From: Gnomoniopsis sp. IMI 355080
Lineage: Eukaryota; Ascomycota; Sordariomycetes; Diaporthales; Gnomoniaceae
Assembly: GCA_027946555.1 (NCBI GenBank)
Contig: JAPEVC010000459.1
Span: 1 to 10,012, forward strand
Direction of reading: 5' to 3'
Length of the DNA: 10,012 nucleotides
Below the pieces are notes generated by a model. The model made no database searches. It was not told the origin of the DNA and saw nothing but the letters and a program-made list of their open reading frames with translations. Position 1 is the stretch's first letter, and every line of letters begins with the position of its first letter. Shown here piece by piece: positions 1 to 8,140 of the stretch. The position numbers and the translations under genes were made by a program.

Positions 1-296
1 AAATAATGAAGGGGAGGGGGGAAGGAACCATTGTTTAAGAATGAATGTGAGAATGTGGAGGAAACCTGACATCACGATCAAAGGTCGGCAGGCACTGTGG
101 ACACAAAAAAAGACTATGAGGACTAAGCTCGTCGTGGCATCTTGTTCAGCTGGCCCAGGCCTACTGTCTAGATAGCCTACAGTTGAGGAGCGTGTGAACG
201 AAATTTAGGGACGTAACTATAGAGAGAAAGTGATAACAGAGAACAACATAAATGAAATGACGACGATGGAGACCAAAACTTCCAACATTCGAGTTC

Positions 297-1790
297 TCAG
301 ACACCCTCAGCAAAAGCCTCTCCTCCAGCACCGTTATCAATCTCCATAGCATGCTTCAGCCCACAAACCTCAAACAGCTTCACAGGCGTGATTCCTCCTG
401 GCGTTCCCACAACACCAGTAGTCTTCAACCTCAAAAGAGTCTCTCGAATGGCCGCATAAGCCGGGGCCAGCGTCGCAAAAGAGAAGATCATGATGCGAAA
501 CCCCATCTTTGCGGCCTCCTCCACCGTAATCAAGGGACTGTGCCCATTCTCCACCGAGTTCAGCAGAAGCGGCCATGGGGCCAGCTCTGCCACCGCCGCG
601 GCAGCTTGTTCTTTGCTCTTGAATCCCTCTAGCAACCCGACGTCCGCTCCGGCAGCTCGGGCCTCCTTCAGCCGGCCGATACACTCTTCGTAACCGAGAG
701 ACTGAAGGGCATCCGTTCGGGCGATGAGCACAAAGTCTGACTTGAGGCGCCGCTTTGCAGCTACAGCCGCCCGGATGCGAGTCAGGTACTCGTCGCGCGA
801 AACAACTCTCTTCCCAGAGAGGTGGCCGCAACGCTTCGTCAGGATCTGGTCCTCAAGATGTGCGCCTGCGACGCCTGAGCGGATATAATGCTCTACAGTT
901 CTGGCAACCATGATTGGGCCTATAAGTCCTGTTAGTCAAATTGTATATCTACGAAGGTTGTGTCCAAAGCTATTGGACAGAATATACTCTATCTGAAGTA
1001 TCACTAAGAACGTGGAGGTTCAAGTTTCAAGTACTTACCGCCATAACCGGTATCCTAAGAAGCGTTGTTAATATGTTTCTCTTTTCCTTGGGGTGGCAAA
1101 AGGACATTTTCTCACCATGTCAGCAATGAGAGGAGGACCAAAGGGGTCGAGGCTGGCTATCATGTCGGCGTTGTCCCTCACTAAAAGGTTCGTTGGTCAG
1201 CTTGATTCATCTATCTCAAATGTGTTCTGACCAAGAAAATATCACAAGGAATGGTGAATGATTAGTGATGTTGGCAAAAAAACACTCACTGTCAGCCAGC
1301 TGGGCAATGGCGAGGTCAGGCTGACCTAGTCTCGAAGCAGTGGTTCCAGCTCCAGTCTACATCGATTAGCCGTACCATCCTGACTTGAACAAGACCAGGT
1401 AAAATCCACTACAGCCTAAGTTCACCTCATTTAGGTGCTTATTCAACTTACCATGTAAAGAGACTTGAAGCCCAGATCGATTGCGGTTCGTGCGGAGAGG
1501 CCGTCGTAGACTCCGGGACAAACAATGAGCTCATTAGTTTTCTCCAGAAGGTGACGAAGCTTTTTGGCCCCAGAGAAGGGCTCGTTCTCAGGCACGACGG
1601 GAACTCCTTCTAGTTGGACGTGGATTGGGGCGGTGCTGTTGAGCTTCAACCAAGTAGTCGACATTGCTGCCACTGAATCGGCGGTGGCAGAGATGTCCAT
1701 AAGCAGTGGTCCTGTCGGACTGGGGGTTTCAGATGTTTCGAAGACATAGGTCTCGGTATTCATCTTTGTGTCTACAAATGCGGTTGCCAT
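297..1790 (-). CDS. Isocitrate lyase/PEP mutase superfamily enzyme, oxaloacetate acetylhydrolase-like
   Basis: Five exons read on the minus strand: 1790-1452, 1356-1290, 1180-1116, 1054-1039 and 919-297. They total 1110 bases and encode 369 residues. Introns are 95, 109, 61 and 119 bases, with GTAAGT, GTGAGT, GTGAGA and GTAAGT donors and branch-like GCTAAT, GCTGAC, TTAAC and GACTAAC. The protein shows a CPGVYDGLSAR segment (91-101), TGAGTTASRLGQ (114-125), the acidic pair D156/D158 in ADMDTGYGG that binds Mg2+ in this superfamily, LEDQ (184-187), KRCGH with candidate catalytic Cys193, ARTDA (229-233) and IFSFA with Ser309. KRCGH marks the C-C lyase/hydrolase branch rather than true PEP mutases. 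A serine at the position of Ser309, where methylisocitrate lyases have proline, has been described as a marker of oxaloacetate acetylhydrolases, which split oxaloacetate into oxalate and acetate. The first roughly 70 residues are poorly conserved; M10, M31 and M43 are alternative starts. The start at 1790 has A at -3 and G at +4. No targeting signal is evident. Dimethylmalate lyase activity is the main alternative. Superfamily certain, substrate inferred. Confidence 0.93.
1039..1054 (-). other. 16-base micro-exon (exon 4 of the lyase gene)
   Basis: This exon encodes Asp-Thr-Gly-Tyr-Gly plus the first base of the next glycine codon. It lies between a CTTAG acceptor at 1055-1056 and a GTAAGT donor at 1038-1033. 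Exons 3 and 5 cannot be joined in frame without it, and with it the conserved ADMDTGYGGP motif is restored exactly. It carries Asp158, one of the two acidic residues expected to hold the metal ion; its partner Asp156 is in the preceding exon. Confidence 0.9.
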
Positions 1791-1910
1791 GTTTGAGGAA
1801 CGAGCAATAAATCAAGGTTATTGTGAGAGTATGATGGCCAGATCAGGTATCAAGAAAATTGATGAACATTCAGAGTCCTTTCTTCATTCAAAAGGTGAAT
1901 ACTTAGGTGG

Positions 1911-1917
1911 TTATATA
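1911..1917 (-). promoter_or_regulatory. TATA box of the lyase gene
   Basis: On the minus strand this reads TATATAA, beginning 127 bases upstream of the proposed ATG at 1790. That is a normal distance for a fungal core promoter with a transcript leader of about 60 to 100 bases. Sequence match only; no transcript start is visible. Confidence 0.5.
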
Positions 1918-2659
1918 CTTTTCTCTGCAATGATACAGCTGGGGTTGATTCAACATCGATCTCGCACGGTTGTGTGTTCAAAATAGACGTGTCTTAGCCG
2001 GCTTTCTGAACATCCCGTATAGACTTCCCTTTCGTCGGCCTTTGATACCCCATCTGGCACATAGATACGTTGCAATCTATCCTCGATTCTACATGCACAG
2101 AATCATTGCACGGTATGCCATCTATTTGGAAAATCCTACATGGCTTGGCATGGCTTGAGTCCATGATCGGCGAGGAAGCCGAAGTCCACATCGTCATGTG
2201 TAACATGGTAATCGCCCTTCAGGCTTCGTATCTTCAGTGAGCGCTGGAGGAAGCCACTGCAGATCTCCATCTGGATTTAGTACATTTCTGTGCATTCCCA
2301 CGTTACATGAGAAGGCCAAGACGCTGGCATACGCCTCGTGCCGAAGAGAACATAGACCATGCTCAACACTCCGCGGAGCGCCATTACGCATTTGCCAAGG
2401 CTCGCAGGCGAAACTTCTTGCTGCCACGTCTCCACAAAGAGTTGTGTAATTAGGTAGGTCGTCTCTATTCCCTGATTACACCGTGACATTTACATATGCA
2501 GGCTGTCACATAATATGACCTCGGAATGTTGGGAAACCTTTCCGTCTACTTCATCCTAATTCCGACCATGACTTGCTTGGTCATGTTTTATGTGATCTCC
2601 TGCGGTTAATGGTGCCAAGGGGGTTTATTTGACACGATGGAGACTCGCCGGCGTTTCGA

Positions 2660-2685
2660 TACCTACCTGGGTACCTAGGTAGGTA
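2660..2685. repeat. 26-bp near-perfect TACCTAGG-type palindrome
   Basis: The arms TACCTACCT and AGGTAGGTA flank a GGTACC centre. Only one base pair breaks the symmetry (G at 2669 against T at 2676). The central ten bases, GGTACCTAGG, recur in the palindrome at 9003-9020. Motifs of this kind are dispersed in many filamentous ascomycete genomes; I assign no function. Confidence 0.75.
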
Positions 2686-2782
2686 TGACAGACAGGATCG
2701 TGAGCTCAGCAGGTAGTCAAAGTGTGCAGAGGATATGCCGTCATTTGGCTCGATAGATGGTCAGCCCCTCCCCAGGCGAGGT

Positions 2783-2802
2783 TGTGTGTGTGTGTGTGTG
2801 TG
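2783..2802. repeat. (TG)10 microsatellite
   Basis: Ten uninterrupted TG units, a simple sequence repeat likely to vary in length between strains. It lies deep in the intergenic region, about 990 bases upstream of the lyase start and 1.6 kb upstream of the DUF1275 start. Confidence 0.95.
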
Positions 2803-4347
2803 TATTGGCTGGAATGGACAACTACAATGTTCCACATCTAGATAAATACAATGGTCTTGTTGGACGCAGTGAAGACCTGTGGCGGTCCACATGATTCCAC
2901 CCTGGGATCAAAGCAGGGGTATTCGAATCTCTCTGCAAGGTGGCATCCATTTGTCAGGTAGGTAAGCAGAAGGATATCATTTTTTTTTGCCCATAATCAT
3001 TTCGGCGTCTGCAGAGAAACAGAACTGATGACTCGCATCTTTACGTCAATTCTTGCACTTCACAGTCGTTCTGGTAGGTAGTAAGGGGTGTAGAGCACTG
3101 CAGCGACGTCGCAGATGCCCCACAACTGGATTTATCTAGGTAGGTGATTACTTACACTTGCATTTGTAAGGATGTCATAGGGGTCTGAAGACTCTGTTGG
3201 ATATCCGAGGTCACTGGTCCCTCGTGATACGTTCTCAATCCCCCTGCTATCTCCTTTGGAATTAAAATCGAGACTGAGAAAGAATTTAGGGTGGACTTGT
3301 TGTTTTTGAGGCCATACCGCAGCGTCTTACTTAGCAGCCTCGTGGAATCACCTAGATGGTCTCGAGAGTGCTAGATTCCGACTCCAGCACACTTTCGTAC
3401 TGTGGTCTCACGTGAAGAAACGTTCTCGGCCCAGTTCTGAGGGGCGGTCAATGTGGCAATGACACCGCTCTTCGCGGCACCTCCAGCCCCTTCACTGGAT
3501 TTACGCGAAGAGTCGTTTTGTGTGTTGCCAAATGGGGACGAGGCTGACGTTTATTTATCGCGCCAAGCGGCTGCCAAGTTCCCGATGCCGCTCATTGCTA
3601 CGCTGCTAGCGGGAGCGCCCGTAATGTTAATATTGGGCATGCAGGTTGAATGACGATACCGGAAGGGTCTGTGGAGGCTCCCCAAATGGCGTGCATGACG
3701 GGCGGCTCGGGCAGAAGAGACTGCACGGCTACAGACCCCCACGCAAGCCTCGATCGCCTTGGCATCTTCTGTCTATGGAGAATGGCATCGGATTTATTCC
3801 TTTTGAATCACCTGTCGCATGTATGCCATGCTTGGCTTCATCGACAATCGGGTTGTCATAGCCCGAGTCACCCATCCACACAAGTCAAGCAACCAAGCAA
3901 ATCCGCAGAACATATCGTACAATACGACTGGTCAGTCTGCTCCGTGTCCACTGGTGATGGAGAAACATGCGTCTGCTACAGAAATGTCAGCTTCGGCCCT
4001 TGGCAGTCAGGATCTCAGGATCCACATCTTTCGGAAGAGGGCATTCCCAAATCTAGCCAAGAAAATAGCGCCATGCCGCGCGTCCGGACGTGCTTGATTC
4101 CTCCCTTGACAGTGTTCGCAGTACACATGTGACTTGGTAATATCATATTCCAGCCCGCGGCCGGCTTGCCAGCTCGCCTGCTCCGCCAAGCGACAGTTCA
4201 TTCCCACAGGGGTCAGAAACTAGGTCTTGATCCTCACCGGTCTGGTGCGTCGAGTCTTGGCTGCAGCATGGGCAATATCTTGATCTCGAGGTCTTCAAAT
4301 TGACAGACAGAAAACATTCGTACTGTTGCTGTTTCCAGCTTGCGCGG

Positions 4348-4375
4348 TTTCTCTTTCCTCCCTCTCACGTCCCTC
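4348..4375 (+). promoter_or_regulatory. Pyrimidine-rich tract upstream of the DUF1275 gene
   Basis: A nearly unbroken run of T and C, 37 to 64 bases before the ATG at 4412, followed by an A/C-rich leader (CACACTATCACAACTTTAG). CT-rich tracts just ahead of transcript start sites are common in filamentous fungi and often stand in for a TATA box; no clear TATA box is seen here. The ATG has a good context with A at -3. Confidence 0.45.
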
Positions 4376-4411
4376 AACATCACACTATCACAACTTTAGA
4401 ACAATCGAAAC

Positions 4412-5583
4412 ATGACGGACAGTCAGCAAACCTTGGGTCAGATTGATAATCCTCCCCACAATATACCGAGCTCCAAGGAGAGCTCTGAGACAGTGCTTAA
4501 GCAACAATGGAAGACATACCTCGACTCTGAGTTTGTTTATCTACCGCTGTTGGCATGCTGCTTTTGTACTGGACTTCTTGACACCACCATGTTTCAGGGT
4601 GAATAAAATCATTTCTCACACATTTGATACTTTAACGCTGGGTTTGAACTAAAGCCCACTGTTTTGTTTTCTTGAAACGTCACTAATTCTTCCCAGCGTA
4701 CGGGACATTTGTCAGTATGCAGGTGAGTATATCATGTCGCACCCATCACAATGTTTTATCATAGAGAATTTGTGCTGCTCTTCCTTACCCCACTGTAGAT
4801 GTGTGAGGAAGTTCCTCTGTAAGAAAAGTCTGCTGATAGTTGAGCTCCAGACAGGCAACACCATATTCCTCGCCCTCGGGGCTTCCAACCAGAACAACAA
4901 GCCCTATGACTGGGCTCGCTCACTTTGCTCAATTGGATGCTTCGTCATCGGCGCCTTCTTCTTCAGCCGGCTGAACCGAAGACTTGGTTCAAAAGATCCG
5001 CAGCGAGGACCTCTAGCACTTTCTTTTTTTCTCCAAGCTGCATTTGTATTTGTCGCAGCCATATTGGTCCAAGTGGGAGCTGTTAACCAGCGACAAAGTG
5101 ATAACGGCGTCACCGACTGTGAGTGACATCCTCCTGGGTCGGACCCCAGTTGGGACACTGACACTGCTCGCCCCTCCACTTCATCCTACCTATATCTTTT
5201 GTGAATATTTAACTGATTAACAACGTAAAGGGAGGGAAATTGCACCAATTGCCCTGCTTAGCTTTCAGGCCGCAGGGCAGATCGTGGCCAGCCGTATTCT
5301 TGGTGTCAATGAAGTCCCAACAGTCGTCATCACGAGTCTTCTTGCTGACCTCTTTTCGGACCCAAACCTGACGGCGAAGCCTATCTTGACAGGAAACCGC
5401 AAGAGGAACAACCGCGTCGTCGGCTTTGTATTGACACTGGTCGCGAGTATCGCTGGAGGCTGGATTCTGAAGGGCACAGGACAGGTTCAGCCAGTGCTCT
5501 GGCTTGTGTTTGGCATCAAGACTATCATAGGTTTGGCCTGGCTGCTGTGGAAGGAAGACGCCACGAAACGAAACACCGTGTGA
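4412..5583 (+). CDS. DUF1275/YoaK-family multi-pass membrane protein
   Basis: Four exons, 4412-4598, 4697-4722, 4851-5118 and 5231-5583, total 834 bases and encode 277 residues, a usual length for fungal members. Introns are 98, 128 and 112 bases with GTGAAT, GTGAGT and GTGAGT donors; the first has a CACTAAT branch-like site. After a polar N-terminus of about 38 residues, family hallmarks follow in order: PLLACCFCTGLLDTT (about 45-59), AYGTFVSMQTGNT (63-75), WARSLCSIGCFVIGAFFF (92-109), a hydrophobic segment at about 125-147, WREIAPIALLSFQAAGQ (161-177), NEVPTVVITSLLADL (187-201), and two final hydrophobic segments at about 223-240 and 249-267 before a charged tail ending KRNTV. About seven membrane passes are suggested. 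The family has no established biochemical role; transport or membrane support is conjecture. Intron 2 falls exactly between SMQ and TGNT, so the conserved motif forms only after splicing. The gene is convergent with the P450 gene, 542 bases away. Confidence 0.93.
4697..4722 (+). other. 26-base micro-exon (exon 2 of the DUF1275 gene)
   Basis: It encodes the end of a split alanine codon plus Tyr-Gly-Thr-Phe-Val-Ser-Met-Gln. It is bounded by a TTCCCAG acceptor ending at 4696 and a GTGAGT donor starting at 4723. The conserved stretch linking the first membrane segment to TGNT is present only if this exon is included, and frames on both sides close exactly. Confidence 0.88.
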
Positions 5584-6125
5584 AGTAAGGTAGGAAAATT
5601 AGGAGACTACTTGTCCACCTAGTATCCGCAATGGAAGAGAGACGAGACGACCGGAAGATGTGGTCTAACACAAGATGGGACAATAGATCCCCGGATCGCC
5701 CTACCGCATTTGTCTTTGATATAGATTTAGTATCAACAAATTAGATGAGCAGAAACCAACCCTGGCTTCAACAAGACAGCCTGACTTTGTGCTATTGCTT
5801 GTCTCTCTTCGACTCACGCTTCATTGCCTGCAAGGGAAGTAATTATGCCTTTCGCTTGAATGAGAGACCATGAGTCATTCTTGTTCATTCACATGGTGTC
5901 AGATTTATACCCAAGAAAAAGTGAATGTTGCCTATTGTGTATACAAGGGCTCCAGGGAAATCTGAGGCAACTTTTTGTCCTTGACTTCCCAGGGGTCGAG
6001 CGATCTCGACCTCGATAGGTATTACCTTCTTAGGCACTGTTGAAAGCATGCTGCCAATAGCGCAAGGCTTAAAGGTCTAGAGGGCTGGGTTGTATGTTGA
6101 ATATAATCCGTCCAGCCTGGCGTCT
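5584..6125. other. Convergent intergenic region between DUF1275 and P450 genes
   Basis: 542 bases holding the 3' untranslated regions and terminators of both flanking genes. No open frame of note and no recognisable gene. No canonical AATAAA is seen on the plus strand; A/T-rich stretches such as the one near 5720-5745 could serve as fungal-type polyadenylation signals. A short stem-loop lies at 5992-6013. Confidence 0.7.
5992..6013. other. Stem-loop in the shared 3' region
   Basis: GGTCGAG (5994-6000) and CTCGACC (6005-6011) are perfect complements around a CGAT loop. The stem extends by a G-T wobble and a G-C pair to about nine pairs. It sits about 110 bases beyond the P450 stop codon, so it may be in that transcript's 3' untranslated region. 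A stem this short can arise by chance. Confidence 0.4.
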
Positions 6126-7886
6126 TCACAGATCAGATCTCTCCGTAATGTTGACAAGGAAGTCCTTCTGCTTCACAAACCAAGCGGTCCTTGACGGCAG
6201 CCCCCCATGTTTGACCTCGGTGTTGACCAAAGCTATGTCAAACTTCCGGACCATATGCGGTATCAGCTTCGATATCTCGAGTAAGCTGATATTCTTTCCG
6301 ATGCAAGTCCTCGATCCAAGACCGAAAGGCATGAACATATCATTCATCGTCCTCAGCCTGTCCTTTGGGCTGTCCAGCCATCTCTCAGCCCGGAATTCAT
6401 CAGCATCATCTCCAAAGACATCTCGATTGTGATGCATGACCCATGAATTGACGCCCACATTTGTTCCTTCAGGGAAATAGGTCCCACAAAGCGTGGCTCC
6501 TCCCGAGGGGACTTGGCGCCATAAAGGCAGTCCCGTCGCAGGGTGTAAGCGCAAGCCTTCCTTGATAACAGCTTGTAGATATTCCAGCTTCTGGCTTTCC
6601 GCAAAGGTGGGCGGGTCGCTCAACTCGCCCGCTGCATAAGCGGCATCCAACTCCGCCCTCAACTTGGCCAGCACCTCAGGCCGTGAGACGATATGGAAAT
6701 AAATGGCAGTCAAGCTAATCGAAGTCGTATCACTGCCAGCAAAGATGTTTTGCATCGCCATGGCGACGACGACAACATCATTGTTCTGCTTCTTCTCGTC
6801 GTCCGTCATCACAAGCATCTTGCTGAGGAAGTCCGGCGCTGCAGGTTCTTTAACGTCTAACGATCCCCGCAGCTGCTCTTTCTTCGCAGCCTCAAGTCTC
6901 TCGTATACCCACTTGGAAAATGGGTTCTCCTTCGACGTGGCAGTGAAGTACGGCTGCAACAACAGCAGGAATTTGAAGAGACCGATGACATTGATGACTT
7001 CGAGCGCTGCTCCTATACTGGCCATAATCCCGCCGATGTCTTTTCCGGTTTCGAGGAAGCCGAAGGGTTTTGAGAACTTTGCAGGAATTAGCATACTGCC
7101 GTAGACCACATCAAAAAGACGGAACTGTCAACAGGGAAAAGCATGGGCTATGAACCATACAGTTATTTGACCGATAACGTCAAAAGCATAGAGTTGGAAC
7201 CAAGCAGCAAGGTCGATGCTTTTTCTTTCCTTGCCATAAGCTCTCAACTTGTCGCTGAAGACGGCGATGCAGTTGTTGATATACGGCTCGTAGCCGACCA
7301 GCGATGACATGGCGTACAGATTGGCGAAGCGACGCCGCGCAATGGAGTCTGGATTGGAAATCAGCATTTTCTTGACCATATATTTCGAGTAGCGGTTCCG
7401 AGCACTGGCAGAGACGATATTTACGTTTCTTGATGTCGCGCAGGGCGAATAAATTGATGTCCTGAATCGTAGAGTCGGCGGACGTTGTGGACTCATACCA
7501 TTGTCCTTTGATGAATTTTGTGCCGTGACCGTAAATAGCTTTGGTAGCTTCTACGTCGCTCAAGCTATAATATGAAGGGCCGAGACGGACGACGTTGCCT
7601 AGCAAGTGCAAGTACTCTGATTAATATGTACTCTAGGTATGGTTGATCCGGCCCGAGGGGGTAACCAGCTCATTAGCATACCATATTTTCGGTGTAGATC
7701 AACATTGATCTTTTCAAAATGCCCCTCGATATACTTGAACCCTTGCCAAAGATCTGTAAACTTTGCCAACAATGGTCCAGGCGCACGGGGGGTTTTTGAT
7801 ATTAGGAAAGGAACGAAGAAATAGACCGACACTGCCACTGCGGGTATGACCAGCCAAGTGGTTGGTGAAGTGACAGTTAGCAGCAT
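6126..7886 (-). CDS. Cytochrome P450, pisatin demethylase/benzoate 4-monooxygenase-like
   Basis: Four exons on the minus strand, 7886-7682, 7598-7425, 7348-7161 and 7076-6126, total 1518 bases and encode 505 residues, full length for a class II fungal P450. Introns are 83, 76 and 84 bases. An N-terminal membrane anchor (about 10-30) is followed by a proline hinge with PRAPGP (33-38), consistent with attachment to the endoplasmic reticulum and use of an NADPH-P450 reductase. Further landmarks are NVVRLGPSYYSLSD (70-83), the helix C region KKHSIARRR (125-133), YAFDVIGQIT (180-189), the I-helix AGSDTT (302-307), ExxR as EGLR (362-365), FRAERW (417-422) and the heme loop FGLGSRTCIG (440-449) with cysteine ligand Cys447. 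All key residues are intact, so it is expected to be active. The overall pattern resembles the CYP57A-like/benzoate 4-monooxygenase group, which hydroxylates or demethylates aromatic and other small lipophilic compounds; the substrate cannot be read from sequence. Intron positions are fixed by frame closure and restored motifs. Confidence 0.95.
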
Positions 7887-8031
7887 ATCCAGTGGTTCGT
7901 CTTGTCTTCGATAATACTATGTACATCAAATACAAAGATCTATGAGTTTAAGGTGTTTTGATCAAGTCAGAGAGAAATGATCTTTCATTGTACAGATGGA
8001 TGGAAGCGTTTTGGAGTGGGCCATTAGCGAA

Positions 8032-8038
8032 TATATAT
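8032..8038 (-). promoter_or_regulatory. TATA-like box of the P450 gene
   Basis: An alternating TATATAT core in ATATATAT lies 146 to 152 bases upstream of the P450 ATG at 7886, a plausible core-promoter distance. It is the only strong TATA-like element in the proximal 250 bases. Confidence 0.45.
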
Positions 8039-8106
8039 GAACCTTAAAGGAGACCTAGGGCATATTTGATCATCATTACCTGTTTCTGGCAGGAGTATAT
8101 CGTTTT

Positions 8107-8140
8107 AGACGGGCTGTCAGAGTACTCCGCAAGCCCGTCT
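8107..8140. promoter_or_regulatory. 34-bp near-palindrome upstream of the P450 gene
   Basis: AGACGGGCT (8107-8115) and AGCCCGTCT (8132-8140) are perfect 9-base inverted repeats. The exact centre is the 8-base palindrome GAGTACTC (8120-8127), so 14 of 17 positions are symmetric around one axis. The arms contain CGG and CCG in inverted orientation, the half-site type bound by Zn2Cys6 transcription factors, although the spacing is wider than usual for these. It lies 221 to 254 bases upstream of the P450 ATG and about 70 bases beyond the TATA-like box, where an activator site would be expected. The role is inferred; the symmetry is directly visible. Confidence 0.5.

Larger units (their letters stand above)
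1791..4411. other. 2.6 kb divergent intergenic region
   Basis: The region separates the lyase gene (leftward) from the DUF1275 gene (rightward) and must hold both promoters. I see no convincing gene. Open frames of 60 to 160 codons occur on both strands, notably at 2194-2489 and 3453-4132, but none has a recognisable family motif, and several overlap in different frames, as expected by chance in DNA of balanced composition. It also contains a 10-base tandem duplication at 2139-2158 (CATGGCTTGG then CATGGCTTGA), a (TG)10 tract, a 26-bp near-palindrome, and scattered single AGGTAGGT copies near 2957, 3073 and 3138. A very short, fast-evolving or non-coding RNA gene cannot be excluded by eye. 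Confidence 0.6.

Noticed and set aside
370..831. 153-codon minus-strand open frame
   Set aside because: It is an out-of-frame reading of the last exon of the lyase gene, whose own frame carries the enzyme motifs.
2194..2489. Overlapping open frames on both strands of about 70 codons each
   Set aside because: Mutually overlapping readings with no known motif and no splice signals that extend them.
2916..2940. TTCGAAT flanked by short complementary arms, resembling a tRNA T-arm
   Set aside because: The arms pair poorly (several G-T), and no D-arm, anticodon arm or 7-base acceptor stem can be placed around it on either strand.
3650..4132. 160-codon open frame on the plus strand, overlapping the stop of a preceding frame by ATGA
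   Set aside because: Composition rich in H, S, C and W, no family motif and no splice partners. The ATGA overlap would matter in bacteria but not in this spliced, fungal context.
4734..5126. Plus-strand open frame beginning in intron 2 of the DUF1275 gene and reading into exon 3
   Set aside because: It lacks the conserved first membrane segment and the SMQ part of the motif; the spliced model with exons 1 and 2 restores both.
6703..7104. 133-codon plus-strand open frame, and a similar one at 6094-6432
   Set aside because: Antisense shadows of the P450's large last exon; no motif of their own.
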